Positions 36,909 through 45,193 of a stretch of DNA of 64,000 nucleotides are shown here, one piece after another. Source of the stretch: Gluconobacter wancherniae NBRC 103581. GTDB taxonomy: Bacteria > Pseudomonadota > Alphaproteobacteria > Acetobacterales > Acetobacteraceae. The notes beneath the pieces are model-generated. The model was given only the letters and a program-made list of their open reading frames with translations. It was not told the origin of the DNA and did not search any database. Within the stretch, counting starts at the first letter, position 1. Each line of letters opens with the position of its first letter. Position numbers and translations under genes: made by a program. The stretch is taken from NCBI RefSeq assembly GCF_007988885.1, contig NZ_BJUZ01000001.1, positions 682,001 through 746,000 on the forward strand, written 5' to 3'.

Positions 36909-37717
36909 GCCCCCAGCACAAGGAAAGCCGTCTTCGTGAAGCCCTCGTCGGGCTGGGGCGTTTTTCCCGAACGCAACTGCGCTTCACGCTGATGGTTATT
37001 GGCGGGGGATGGGGGGTCGTGCAGGAAGCCCGTCATTTCAGTTCGTGGCGGCGCACGGTGAGGATCGAGTTCTGGCAGACGTTGAGACAGGCCACAGGTG
37101 GTGGTCTTCTGAGTGTGCTTGTGACTGCCGCGTTGACGGGGTTCGGGATCGTTGCGCAGGCAGTGTATTGGCTCGGGTTTGCAGGTATGGCGCAGATGAC
37201 CGGCTCGATCCTCTCGACTGTCCTGGTGCGTGAGATCGCGCCGGTTCTGGTGGGTGTCATTCTACTCGGGCGCTCCGGGATGCTCATGCTTACTGAGCTC
37301 GGAACACTTACAACCGGCGGCCAGATGCGCGTTATGGCGGGGATGGGCATTGATCCGTTTCTTGCCTTCGTCATGCCGCGAACGCTCGCCATGACGATCA
37401 GCGGTTTCACTCTGGGCATGATCTTCAGCCTGACAGCTCTGGTGATGGGGTATCTGGTGTGCTGGGTCGAAGGGATCATCACCATGCCGGTCTGGGCATT
37501 TCTGGATCAGGTGACCAGCAGTATGCGACCGATCGACTACTTCAGCATACCGGCAAAATTCACGCTTAGTGGTTTCATCGTGGGGCTCTGTTCGTGTCTG
37601 TCAGGAATGGATGCAACCAGCGAAGACGACCTGGCGACCCTTCTGCCAAGGGGGTTCGCACGCGGTATCCTCTCCGTGATGATCATCAATGTCGTATTCA
37701 GCGTAGGGTTTGACTGA
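36905..37717 (+). CDS. mlaE: MlaE-family ABC permease
   Basis: 270 residues. Typical MlaE order: an N-terminal amphipathic region, then membrane segments from about residue 60 (GGLLSVLVTAALTGFGIVAQ) to the end (GILSVMIINVVFSVGF). Family motifs REIAPVLVGVILLGRSG and MPRTLAM are present. The coupling-helix stretch, usually with TEQIDAL, reads TELGTLTTGGQMRVMAGMG, so the Glu-Gln contact motif is lost. It is the permease of a lipid transporter with the downstream MlaF-like and MCE proteins. Translation is coupled to the sensor upstream. Confidence 0.88.
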   Translation: MSPQHKESRLREALVGLGRFSRTQLRFTLMVIGGGWGVVQEARHFSSWRRTVRIEFWQTLRQATGGGLLSVLVTAALTGFGIVAQAVYWLGFAGMAQMTGSILSTVLVREIAPVLVGVILLGRSGMLMLTELGTLTTGGQMRVMAGMGIDPFLAFVMPRTLAMTISGFTLGMIFSLTALVMGYLVCWVEGIITMPVWAFLDQVTSSMRPIDYFSIPAKFTLSGFIVGLCSCLSGMDATSEDDLATLLPRGFARGILSVMIINVVFSVGFD

Positions 37718-37718
37718 G

Positions 37719-38435
37719 ATGGCTGAAGATGATCTGGGGCGCAGCGCACTTGATCCAGTGCTGGAATTGCTGGATGCGCGCCCGCGCTTTGACGCAAGCG
37801 GCCTCTTTTCCACGCGCTATAACCTGCATCTCAATCCGGGTGAGTGCGCGTTGATCGAGTGCCGTGATCCAAGACAGGCGTCCCTGTTTGCAGATCTCTG
37901 TACCGGCTTGATCCCCCTGAGCGAGGGCAGTGTGCGTTGCATGGGGCTGGACTGGGATGCACTGGAAGACCGCCGTGCCTGGGCTTTACGTGGGCGTATC
38001 GGCCGAATGGTGACGGATGGGGGCTGGATTGATCTGTATGGGACCCATCTGAATATTTTATGGCCACAGATGCACCACACTCGGACGCCACTTGGCACAT
38101 TAGTGGAGAAGGCAACGCGGCTCGGCATCCGTTTCGGCCTTCCGGGGCTTCCGGTGCTGCCACCGGGGCGTCTTTCCGCTTTGGACAGAAGGCGGGCTGA
38201 TTGCGTTCGCGCGTTTCTGGGGGAGCCATCGCTGTTACTGTTGGAAAATCCGGTCGAGATGTTTCCATCCGATCTGTACGCGGCATTTCTCTCTGCGCTT
38301 ACCGAGGCCCGGGACAGGGGATGTGCGGTCATCTGGCTTGCTCCAGATGACAGTGCCTGGCGTGGCTACGGGCAGGGCGCAAGTCTTCACCTGCGGCTTT
38401 ATGATGATGGACTGTTTTCGATGCGAGGTTCCTGA
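37719..38435 (+). CDS. Degenerate MlaF-like ABC subunit lacking ATPase motifs
   Basis: 238 residues from the ATG one base after mlaE; a TTG at 37710 is an alternative. Position and partial similarity (LNPGECALIECRDPRQASLF, LGEPSLLLLENP) identify the nucleotide-binding subunit. None of the catalytic motifs survives. Walker A GxxGxGKS/T is ECRDPRQAS (about 47-55), the signature LSGGQ is LSALD (about 152), Walker B plus glutamate DE is EN (about 178), and the H-loop His is replaced in WLAPDDS. The frame is intact and overlaps its neighbours, so this is a maintained protein, not decay. It probably has a structural or regulatory role, or borrows another ATPase. Confidence 0.75.
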   Translation: MAEDDLGRSALDPVLELLDARPRFDASGLFSTRYNLHLNPGECALIECRDPRQASLFADLCTGLIPLSEGSVRCMGLDWDALEDRRAWALRGRIGRMVTDGGWIDLYGTHLNILWPQMHHTRTPLGTLVEKATRLGIRFGLPGLPVLPPGRLSALDRRRADCVRAFLGEPSLLLLENPVEMFPSDLYAAFLSALTEARDRGCAVIWLAPDDSAWRGYGQGASLHLRLYDDGLFSMRGS

Positions 38436-39388
38436 TGTTCCGCATGCGCCAAACCGATGCGGCCAAGCCGCTTTTCCGCAATCGCTATGCTGATGAATGG
38501 GTCGGTATTGTGGTGCTGATCGCGCTGGTTCTTTTCGTCGGCGCCATTATCGAGGCGGGCTTTCTGAAGAAATGGCTCACCCCAGAGGCGAAGATCCATT
38601 TCGTTCTGCCTCAGAGTGGTGTTGCTGGCCTCGCCATTGGTGACGACATCGAGGTTATGGGCGTCCATGCAGGTGAAATACGCCATCTGGATCTGAACGC
38701 AGAAGGCCGGATGTATGCTGAGGGGTCGATCGAGCCGCAGTTCAAGCCATTCGTGCGTACAGACAGCACAGCCATCATCCGCCATCGCTTCGTCGTTGCT
38801 GGGGCGAGCTATATCGAGCTGGGTCGTGGACGTGCCGAGACGCTGGACTGGAAATATGCGGTTTTGAACGCCTCCGTGGAGCCAAACCCGGCTGATGTCA
38901 TTACCCAGACCGTGACAGATCTGCGCAAGCAGCTCGTTCCTGCGATGCAGAATGTTACGGCCATTACAGGGCAGGTCAATGCCATGGTTACGGACATGCG
39001 GGCAGGCAAAGGCACAGTTGGCGCATTGCTGACGAAGGATGATGTGATCCGGCAGGCAAATCAGGCTCTTGAAACCCTGAATGCGACGATAGCCCGTATC
39101 CAGCCCATTGAGCAGCAGTTGAGCGGTGCAATGACCAAGGCCGATGGGGCGCTGGACAATGCACGCTCCGCCACAGCCACGCTCCGCAAAACGATGCCGC
39201 AGGTTCAGCAGACCGTGATCCATGCGAACACCGCAACGGCGCAACTTCCGGCACTGATTACTCAGGCGGAGGCCAGTGCGAGCAGTCTCCGTCAGTTGAC
39301 GGATCAGCTCAAGGGCCTATGGCTTCTGGGAGGTGGGGGTGCGCAGAAACCTGAACGCAGGCTTCCTGCGCAGGCGGTGCGGCCATGA
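38435..39388 (+). CDS. mlaD: MlaD-like MCE-domain lipid-binding protein
   Basis: 317 residues. One N-terminal membrane anchor (WVGIVVLIALVLFVGAII) is followed by an MCE domain at about residues 48-130 (KIHFVLPQSGVAGLAIGDDIEVMGV, FVVAGASYIELGRG). A long helical and coiled-coil tail follows, with ITGQVNAMVTDMRAGKGTVG and repeated Thr/Ala/Gln heptads. MCE proteins form hexameric rings that guide lipids between membranes. The start overlaps the mlaF-like stop by one base (TGATG), and the stop overlaps the lipoprotein start by ATGA. Confidence 0.9.
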   Translation: MFRMRQTDAAKPLFRNRYADEWVGIVVLIALVLFVGAIIEAGFLKKWLTPEAKIHFVLPQSGVAGLAIGDDIEVMGVHAGEIRHLDLNAEGRMYAEGSIEPQFKPFVRTDSTAIIRHRFVVAGASYIELGRGRAETLDWKYAVLNASVEPNPADVITQTVTDLRKQLVPAMQNVTAITGQVNAMVTDMRAGKGTVGALLTKDDVIRQANQALETLNATIARIQPIEQQLSGAMTKADGALDNARSATATLRKTMPQVQQTVIHANTATAQLPALITQAEASASSLRQLTDQLKGLWLLGGGGAQKPERRLPAQAVRP

Positions 39389-40206
39389 AGCGCTCCGTTT
39401 TTCTGCTTGTTCTGCTTGCCGGATGTGGTTCACATGCCGTGAATACCAGCAGGCCGGATGAACCTTATAACAACGCCATGGATACCGGGCGCAGCGTTTT
39501 CGATCTGGGTCATTCCGATCAGGCAGAGGGGCAGTATCGTGATGCCCTGAAGCGCGCGCTGCTTCGCGATGATGCCTCTGCCATACATGATTCGGGATTT
39601 AATCTTGCGACCGTATTGCTGGATCAGGACAAACCGCAGGAATCGCTGGAAAGTCTGAAATCCACAAGGGAAGCTCTAGAGATCCGGAATTATCCGCATA
39701 CGCAAGATCTCTCCCTCGTGCAGGCGGCTGATCTGTACAGGATGCACGATTATGCTGGGGCCATGCAGGCGGTGCAGGCACCTCTCAGCTCAGGCGATGT
39801 GGCGCTCCGGGAACGCGCAGTCTATCTCAATGGACTGAGTGCCGCCGAGACAGGGAATGCAGGGGTACTCGCCAGTATGGCTTCGAAGCTGGGAGCATCG
39901 AAGGATACTGCTACCCAGACCGACTATCAGGAGCTTGACGCTCATCTGGCGTTACTGCGGCATGACCCAGCCCATGCGATGGCATCTGCGGCCTTAGTTG
40001 TGCAGAAAAGGCGGGCAGGGCTGGATTATGGCGGAATGCGTCGTGCGCTCCTTCTGGAGGCACAGGCCGCTGATGCGAGCGGCGAACCCAAACAAGCGGT
40101 AGCACTCAGAAAGCAGGAGGCCGATAGCAGATCAAGCCTTCAGGCGCCGATCAGCAGCAGCGAGCCATTGATCGATGGCTCGGCTTCAGACAAACCAGAA
40201 AAATGA
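39385..40206 (+). CDS. Tetratricopeptide-like lipoprotein of the Mla-like operon
   Basis: 273 residues with a lipoprotein signal (lipobox LLAGC). The mature part is helical and TPR-like (FDLGHSDQAEGQYRDALKRAL, LATVLLDQDKPQESLESL). It ends in a low-complexity Ser/Pro tail. The place after mlaD is often taken by MlaC or an ABC-associated lipoprotein; this one resembles neither MlaC nor PqiC, so the name is left open. It is the last gene of the operon and is followed by a strong terminator. Confidence 0.75.
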   Translation: MKRSVFLLVLLAGCGSHAVNTSRPDEPYNNAMDTGRSVFDLGHSDQAEGQYRDALKRALLRDDASAIHDSGFNLATVLLDQDKPQESLESLKSTREALEIRNYPHTQDLSLVQAADLYRMHDYAGAMQAVQAPLSSGDVALRERAVYLNGLSAAETGNAGVLASMASKLGASKDTATQTDYQELDAHLALLRHDPAHAMASAALVVQKRRAGLDYGGMRRALLLEAQAADASGEPKQAVALRKQEADSRSSLQAPISSSEPLIDGSASDKPEK

Positions 40207-40211
40207 AGAGG

Positions 40212-40247
40212 TCTGTGGCCCCATTGGATGCGGGGCCACAGATTTTT
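40212..40247 (+). terminator. Rho-independent terminator of the Mla-like operon
   Basis: TCTGTGGCCCC and GGGGCCACAGA form an eleven-base perfect stem with a nine-base loop, followed by five T residues. It ends the sensor-mla operon. Its T-tract touches the bioB stop codon on the other strand, and the stem could also serve bioB. Confidence 0.85.
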
Positions 40248-41280
40248 ATGCCGTAGCGGTTTCGAGCTTGAGGCTCTCGTCTGAGGGCACTGCCGGGCGC
40301 AGGGAAGACATCTGCTCTTCCGTCTGAACCATCGGGCTCATGCCCAGCGCGCTCAGAAGCTGGCGGTCCCGGTGTTCGGCCGGATTTGGTGTCGTGAGGA
40401 GCTTTTCACCACAGAAAATGGAGTTGGCGCCCGCGAGGAAACACAGAGCGTGTGCTTCGTCCGACATGTTCTCACGCCCTGCTGCAAGGCGAACATGGCT
40501 TGCTGGCATGGTGATACGGGCTGCAGCAATGATCCGAACAAAAGTGATGGGGTCCACGGCTTCGGCTTCGCCCAGGGGTGTACCCTCAACGCGGACCAGA
40601 AGGTTGATGGGAACGCTCTCCGGGTGCTTGGGGAGATTGGCCAGTGTCGCAATCAGACCGGCGCGATCAGAGACGTCCTCGCCCATACCCACGATACCGC
40701 CGCAGCACACATTGATTCCAGCATCACGCACATTGGAAAGAGTATCGAGCCGCTGCTGATACGTGCGGGTGGTGATGACAGAGCCGTAGAATTCTTCTGA
40801 CGTGTCGAGATTGTGGTTGTAATAGTCCAGCCCGGCATCCTTCAGGCGCTGGGACTGCCCTGAATCCAGCATGCCCAGCGTCACGCATGTTTCCAGACCC
40901 AGTGACTTCACGCCCTCGACCATCTCGCAGACGGCGTCGAGATCGTGATCCTTCGGGGAACGCCACGCAGCACCCATACAGAATCGGCCCGCACCAGCAG
41001 CCTTTGCCGCGCGGGCTTCTTTCATGACGGCTTCGAGCGCCATCAGGCGTTCTGCCTTGACGCTTTTTTCGTGAAGCGCGCTTTGCGGGCAATACGCGCA
41101 GTCTTCGGGGCAGCCACCGGTCTTGATGGAAAGAAGCGTGGAAATCTGCACTTTTGTAGGGTCAAAATGCCGACGATGAGCTTCCTGTGCACGGAACATC
41201 AGCTCCGGAAAAGGCAGATCAATCAGCGCCGCAACTTCGTCGCGGGTCCAGTCATGGCGAATATCTGTTTGTGCCGTCAT
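40246..41280 (-). CDS. bioB: Biotin synthase
   Basis: 344 residues. Radical SAM motif [13 protein letters not shown] with C57, C61 and C64. The conserved [13 protein letters not shown] stretch and the region from [10 protein letters not shown] to [18 protein letters not shown] are intact. It inserts sulfur into dethiobiotin. It stands alone; no other bio genes are adjacent. The region upstream to 41382 is shared with the divergent ferritin-like gene. Confidence 0.95.
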   Translation of the reverse strand: MTAQTDIRHDWTRDEVAALIDLPFPELMFRAQEAHRRHFDPTKVQISTLLSIKTGGCPEDCAYCPQSALHEKSVKAERLMALEAVMKEARAAKAAGAGRFCMGAAWRSPKDHDLDAVCEMVEGVKSLGLETCVTLGMLDSGQSQRLKDAGLDYYNHNLDTSEEFYGSVITTRTYQQRLDTLSNVRDAGINVCCGGIVGMGEDVSDRAGLIATLANLPKHPESVPINLLVRVEGTPLGEAEAVDPITFVRIIAAARITMPASHVRLAAGRENMSDEAHALCFLAGANSIFCGEKLLTTPNPAEHRDRQLLSALGMSPMVQTEEQMSSLRPAVPSDESLKLETATA

Positions 41281-41382
41281 GGGGCAATCTCCAACGTTGT
41301 TGCGTCACACCTACCCAAAACTGTCCCATCGTGTCATCTCATCGTCACGATCAGAAGCCGGAAAACGGACAAGGCATAGCAG

Positions 41383-42204
41383 ATGAAACACTGGCGTATC
41401 GAGCAGATGGATTGGGATTCCTTTGATCCCGCCCATGTTGACCCGGATATAATTCCTCTTGTGAAGGCAGCGTCCGTGGTGGAACGCAATGGCCTGGACT
41501 ATGCGGAATACCTGCGGCACGTCTTCGTCGGAGATCCGGATTTTAGCAAGGCTGCAGAGAACTGGGCTGTTGAGGAAGTCCAGCATGGAGACGCTCTTGG
41601 GCGCTGGGCCATGCTTGCCGATCCGGGATGGAACTATGAAGATGCGTTCTCGCGGTATCGGTCGACCTACAAGATCGAAGCAGACGTGGACGCGTCTATC
41701 CGTGGATCGCGGACGGGCGAACTGATTGCGCGCTGCATGGTGGAGACGGGGACATCCTCGTTTTACACGGCCTTGGCTGATGCTACCGAAGAGCCTCTGC
41801 TCAAGGCCATCTGCAAGCAGATCGCTGCCGATGAATATCGTCATTTCAAGCTGTTCTATGACCACATGCACCGCTATCTTGCCCGCGAGAAGCTGAGCGT
41901 CTGGGCGAGAACGCGCATTGCGCTGGGGCGCGTGACCGAAAGCGAGGATGATGAGCTTGCATCCGCGTATCACACGACGAACGAGCCTCTGGGCATGCCT
42001 TACGATCACAAGCGCTGCATTGCGGCCTACATGTCCAAGGCAATGGGCTATTATCAGCCCAGACACATTGATCGTGTGACGGCGATGATCTTCAAGACGA
42101 TTGGTTTTACGCCTCATTCAGCGCTGCAAAAGCTTGCCTCAAAAGGCGTGTATCGTCTCATTCAGTGGCGTCGCCGGAGCTTTGTAAAGCATATGGCGGC
42201 CTGA
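41383..42204 (+). CDS. Di-iron ferritin-like / acyl-ACP desaturase-like protein
   Basis: 273 residues, soluble. Predicted di-iron ligands are E34 (SVVERNG), E65 and H68 (VEEVQHG), E121 (MVETGTS), and E151 and H154 (ADEYRHF). This is a complete Ex-ExxH-E-ExxH set, with spacing like the acyl-ACP desaturase and ferritin-like superfamily. The substrate is unknown; lipid or fatty-acid oxidation is one possibility and iron-dependent redox protection another. It is divergent from bioB, which acts in a fatty-acid-related cofactor pathway, but no direct link is shown. Confidence 0.72.
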   Translation: MKHWRIEQMDWDSFDPAHVDPDIIPLVKAASVVERNGLDYAEYLRHVFVGDPDFSKAAENWAVEEVQHGDALGRWAMLADPGWNYEDAFSRYRSTYKIEADVDASIRGSRTGELIARCMVETGTSSFYTALADATEEPLLKAICKQIAADEYRHFKLFYDHMHRYLAREKLSVWARTRIALGRVTESEDDELASAYHTTNEPLGMPYDHKRCIAAYMSKAMGYYQPRHIDRVTAMIFKTIGFTPHSALQKLASKGVYRLIQWRRRSFVKHMAA

Positions 42205-42301
42205 GAGCTTCTGTTGCCGAAAGTTTTCGGGACAGTTGACGGCGATATGGCATAACAGTGCTGTATCGTGTCGTAGTCCTGTGTGAGAGGATTTTTCAGA
42301 G

Positions 42302-42934
42302 ATGAACGTTTTTCTGCGTCGCCCAGTCGTTTATGTAGCCGCTGGTGCGTTGGTGCTCTTAGGTCTTTCCCAGGCGCGGACGGCAAAGGCTGATCCATAT
42401 CAGCTCCCAATTGCGTCTTCTGGTCCGGTGCAGTCTGTTGCAGCTCCGGCTCCGGCGACGGTGGCCCTGCAGCAACTGGCACAGCAGGTAGGATATGCGA
42501 CGTTCACATCGCCCGACTGGCATGTTGGCACGGTCCGCCACATGGTGATGTTTCAATATAAAAAGAACAGCACAGGCGCACAGCGTGCAGAGGTAACGGC
42601 CCGCTTCCTGCATCTTGCACAGGATAGCCGTCGCCCCGATGGAAAGTCTGTCGTTACCAGCATCGAGACAGGGCTGCAGATAAGCGGCGAGGGCACTGAT
42701 GAAGGTCTGCAGCAGGCATTTTTGGTAACATTCCGTTCCGAAGGTGACCGGAATTATTATGTCGGCAAGCCTGTCATCACCGATCCGGCATTTTTTGATC
42801 CCGCTCATGAAGCTTTCAAGGAGTTTGCGAAGCCATATCTGGAGAAAGTCGTGACGTTTGATTACGACGTGACCGTTGTGTCAGAGCCTGCCGGATCAGC
42901 GAAAAAGATTGCTGCAAAGCATTCACATCATTGA
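42302..42934 (+). CDS. Secreted Dabb-domain (stress-responsive alpha/beta barrel) protein
   Basis: 210 residues. An N-terminal signal peptide (VYVAAGALVLLGLSQARTAKA) directs it to the periplasm. After a Pro/Ala linker, the Dabb-like ferredoxin fold begins at VRHMVMFQYKKNS and continues through VTSIETGLQISGEGTDEGL to FDPAHEAFKEFAKPYL. Dabb proteins are usually cytoplasmic and of unclear function; a secreted version is less common. It ends in a His-rich tail (KHSHH). Confidence 0.7.
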   Translation: MNVFLRRPVVYVAAGALVLLGLSQARTAKADPYQLPIASSGPVQSVAAPAPATVALQQLAQQVGYATFTSPDWHVGTVRHMVMFQYKKNSTGAQRAEVTARFLHLAQDSRRPDGKSVVTSIETGLQISGEGTDEGLQQAFLVTFRSEGDRNYYVGKPVITDPAFFDPAHEAFKEFAKPYLEKVVTFDYDVTVVSEPAGSAKKIAAKHSHH

Positions 42935-43020
42935 GAAAAAGAAGAATTTAAAGCCGTCCCTTTGACGAAACGATGTTACATGCCTCAGAGTATGGTTATC
43001 GCCATAAAACGAGGCACACA

Positions 43021-45126
43021 GTGACAGTTTCTTTCTTTTCTTCGCGCCGCCGTCTCCGCCAGGGTACCAGTGCCCTGGCGCTTGTAGCGGGTCTCACCGG
43101 CCTGTCCGCTCACGCTGCGGCTATCCCTGCTGCGCAGCCATACAATTCGGGCTGGGGCTTTGATGAAGCCGGGATGGACCGCGCCATCAAGCCAGGCGAT
43201 AATTTCTTCGAATTTGCCAATGGCACATATCTGAAGAACCTCCAGATTCCCGGTGACATGGGAAGCTACGGCCCGTTCCGCATTCTGTATGAGCTTTCGC
43301 TTTCACGCCAGAAGACGATTCTGGAAGAAGCGCAGAGCCATGTTGCGGATCATCCAACCGATGATATGGGCAAAATTGGCACATATTATTTCAGCTATCT
43401 GGATCAGGCTGCGGTAGATCGTCTGGGCGCAAAGCCTTTGGCGGCGGATCTTGAGACCATCAAGGCTGTACACGATCCGGAAACGCTTGCAGCCGTATTT
43501 GGCTCCGGTGCCGGTTCTATGATGTTCAACACCTTTGCAATGGGCGTTGAGCAGGACGAGAAAGATCCTGAACATTACATGCTGGTGCTTGATCAGGGCA
43601 TGAGCATCGGCATGTCCGGTGGGCTTGGCCTTCCAGACATCAGCTACTACACGGATCCCAAGCTGGCCGATAAGAAAAAGGCATACCAGGCATATATCGC
43701 CAAGATTCTGACGCTCGAAAGCTGGCCAGACGCCGAGAAAAGCGCCGAAGCTGTCGTGGCACTCGAGACGGCGCTGGCCAAGGTCGAAGCTCCGCGTGAC
43801 GCAACCCGTGATCCGCTGAAGATGTACAACCCAACGACGGTTGCCGATCTGCAAAAGCTTGCGCCGGGCGTGGACTGGTCTACGCTCCTGCTCAAAATGG
43901 GGATCCCGGCAAAGGGACTCTCCGAGCGCAAAATCAATGTGCGCGAACCGCAGCCGATCGCTGCGATGGCGAAGGTTCTGCATGACGCTGACTATGCCAC
44001 GCTGCGCGCATGGCTTGCATTCCATCTGGGTGATAACGCGGCATCATACCTGTCGCATGACTTCTCAGACGCATCTTTCGATTTCAACAGCAAAACACTG
44101 TCCGGAATTGCCCAGCAGTCTGACCGCTGGAAGCGTGGCGTTCGCGTGACGAACAGTGCGATGGGTTGGGCGCTCGGCAAGATTTATGTCGCCCGCTATT
44201 TCCCGCCTTCTGCAATGCAGCAGATCACGAGCCTCGTTCACGAGGTGAAGGCTTCTTTCCGTGAGCGTCTGGCACATAACAGCTGGATGGACGCCCCGAC
44301 CCGCAAAGCCGCGCTTAATAAGCTCGATCATTTTGCAATGCAGGTTGGTTACCCCCACAAATGGTGGGACTACAGCACGCTCGATATCCGCAAGGGCGAC
44401 GTGTACGGAAACGCCGTTCGCGCTTCTGCATTTAACTGGAAACATGACCTGTCCCACCTTGATAAGAAGGTGGATCGCGACGAATGGGGTATGACGCCGC
44501 AGACGGTCAATGCTTACAATGACCCGACGATGAACGAGATTGTCTTCCCTGCAGCAATCCTGCAGGCGCCATTCTTTGATCCGAAGGGTGATACAGCCGT
44601 TAATTACGGTGCTATTGGTGGCGTCATCGGGCATGAGATGAGCCACGGATTTGATGATCAGGGCCGTCATTATGACGAGCACGGACGTCTGCATGATTGG
44701 TGGTCGAAGTCTTCCACAGATGCGTTCCAGAAACTCGCTGACCGTCTGGGTGCGCAGTATGATGCGCAGGAGCCACTTCCGGGCACGCACGTGAACGGCA
44801 AGATGACTATGGGTGAGAATATTGCCGATCTTGGCGGCATGAACCTTGGCCTTCAGGCTTATCACGACTCGCTGCACGGCAAGCCTGCCACAACTGAACA
44901 CGGTTTGACTGGTGATCAGCGCGTATTCCTGGGTTGGGCTCAGGTCTGGCGCGAGAAGGATCGCCCGGATGCCCTGCGTCAGCAGATGCTCTCAAATGAG
45001 CACGCACCTGCTGTCACGCGCGTCAATATGCCTGCTCATAACATTGATGCCTGGTATGATGCGTTTGGTGTGAAGCCCGGTGACAAGCTGTACCTTGCAC
45101 CGGATCAGCGCGTTAAGATCTGGTAA
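43021..45126 (+). CDS. M13 (neprilysin-like) zinc metallopeptidase
   Basis: 701 residues from a GTG at 43021 with GAGG six bases upstream; an ATG at 42973 is an alternative but extends the signal oddly. A signal peptide ends near LSAHAAA. The zinc site HExxH is GHEMSHGFDDQG, followed by the second glutamate in MGENIADLGG and the family motif NAYNDPTMNEIVFPAAIL. The C-terminal motif VNMPAHNIDAWYDAFGV is standard. It is a periplasmic endopeptidase for oligopeptides. A terminator-like hairpin follows. Confidence 0.92.
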   Translation: MTVSFFSSRRRLRQGTSALALVAGLTGLSAHAAAIPAAQPYNSGWGFDEAGMDRAIKPGDNFFEFANGTYLKNLQIPGDMGSYGPFRILYELSLSRQKTILEEAQSHVADHPTDDMGKIGTYYFSYLDQAAVDRLGAKPLAADLETIKAVHDPETLAAVFGSGAGSMMFNTFAMGVEQDEKDPEHYMLVLDQGMSIGMSGGLGLPDISYYTDPKLADKKKAYQAYIAKILTLESWPDAEKSAEAVVALETALAKVEAPRDATRDPLKMYNPTTVADLQKLAPGVDWSTLLLKMGIPAKGLSERKINVREPQPIAAMAKVLHDADYATLRAWLAFHLGDNAASYLSHDFSDASFDFNSKTLSGIAQQSDRWKRGVRVTNSAMGWALGKIYVARYFPPSAMQQITSLVHEVKASFRERLAHNSWMDAPTRKAALNKLDHFAMQVGYPHKWWDYSTLDIRKGDVYGNAVRASAFNWKHDLSHLDKKVDRDEWGMTPQTVNAYNDPTMNEIVFPAAILQAPFFDPKGDTAVNYGAIGGVIGHEMSHGFDDQGRHYDEHGRLHDWWSKSSTDAFQKLADRLGAQYDAQEPLPGTHVNGKMTMGENIADLGGMNLGLQAYHDSLHGKPATTEHGLTGDQRVFLGWAQVWREKDRPDALRQQMLSNEHAPAVTRVNMPAHNIDAWYDAFGVKPGDKLYLAPDQRVKIW

Positions 45127-45139
45127 GGCGTGACAAAAC

Positions 45140-45172
45140 GAAGCGTGACGCCTATCCACTGCGTCACGTTTC
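45140..45172 (+). terminator. Terminator-like hairpin after the M13 peptidase
   Basis: GAAGCGTGACGC and GCGTCACGTTTC pair over twelve bases with one G-U pair and a nine-base loop. There is no long T-tract, so efficiency is uncertain. Confidence 0.5.
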
Positions 45173-45193
45173 ACACTTTGACGGACCTGCCTC

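Noticed and set aside
37719-38435. The MlaF-like gene as a pseudogene
   Set aside because: There is no stop or frameshift, length is normal, and the start and stop are tightly spaced with both neighbours; loss of motifs looks selective rather than random decay.
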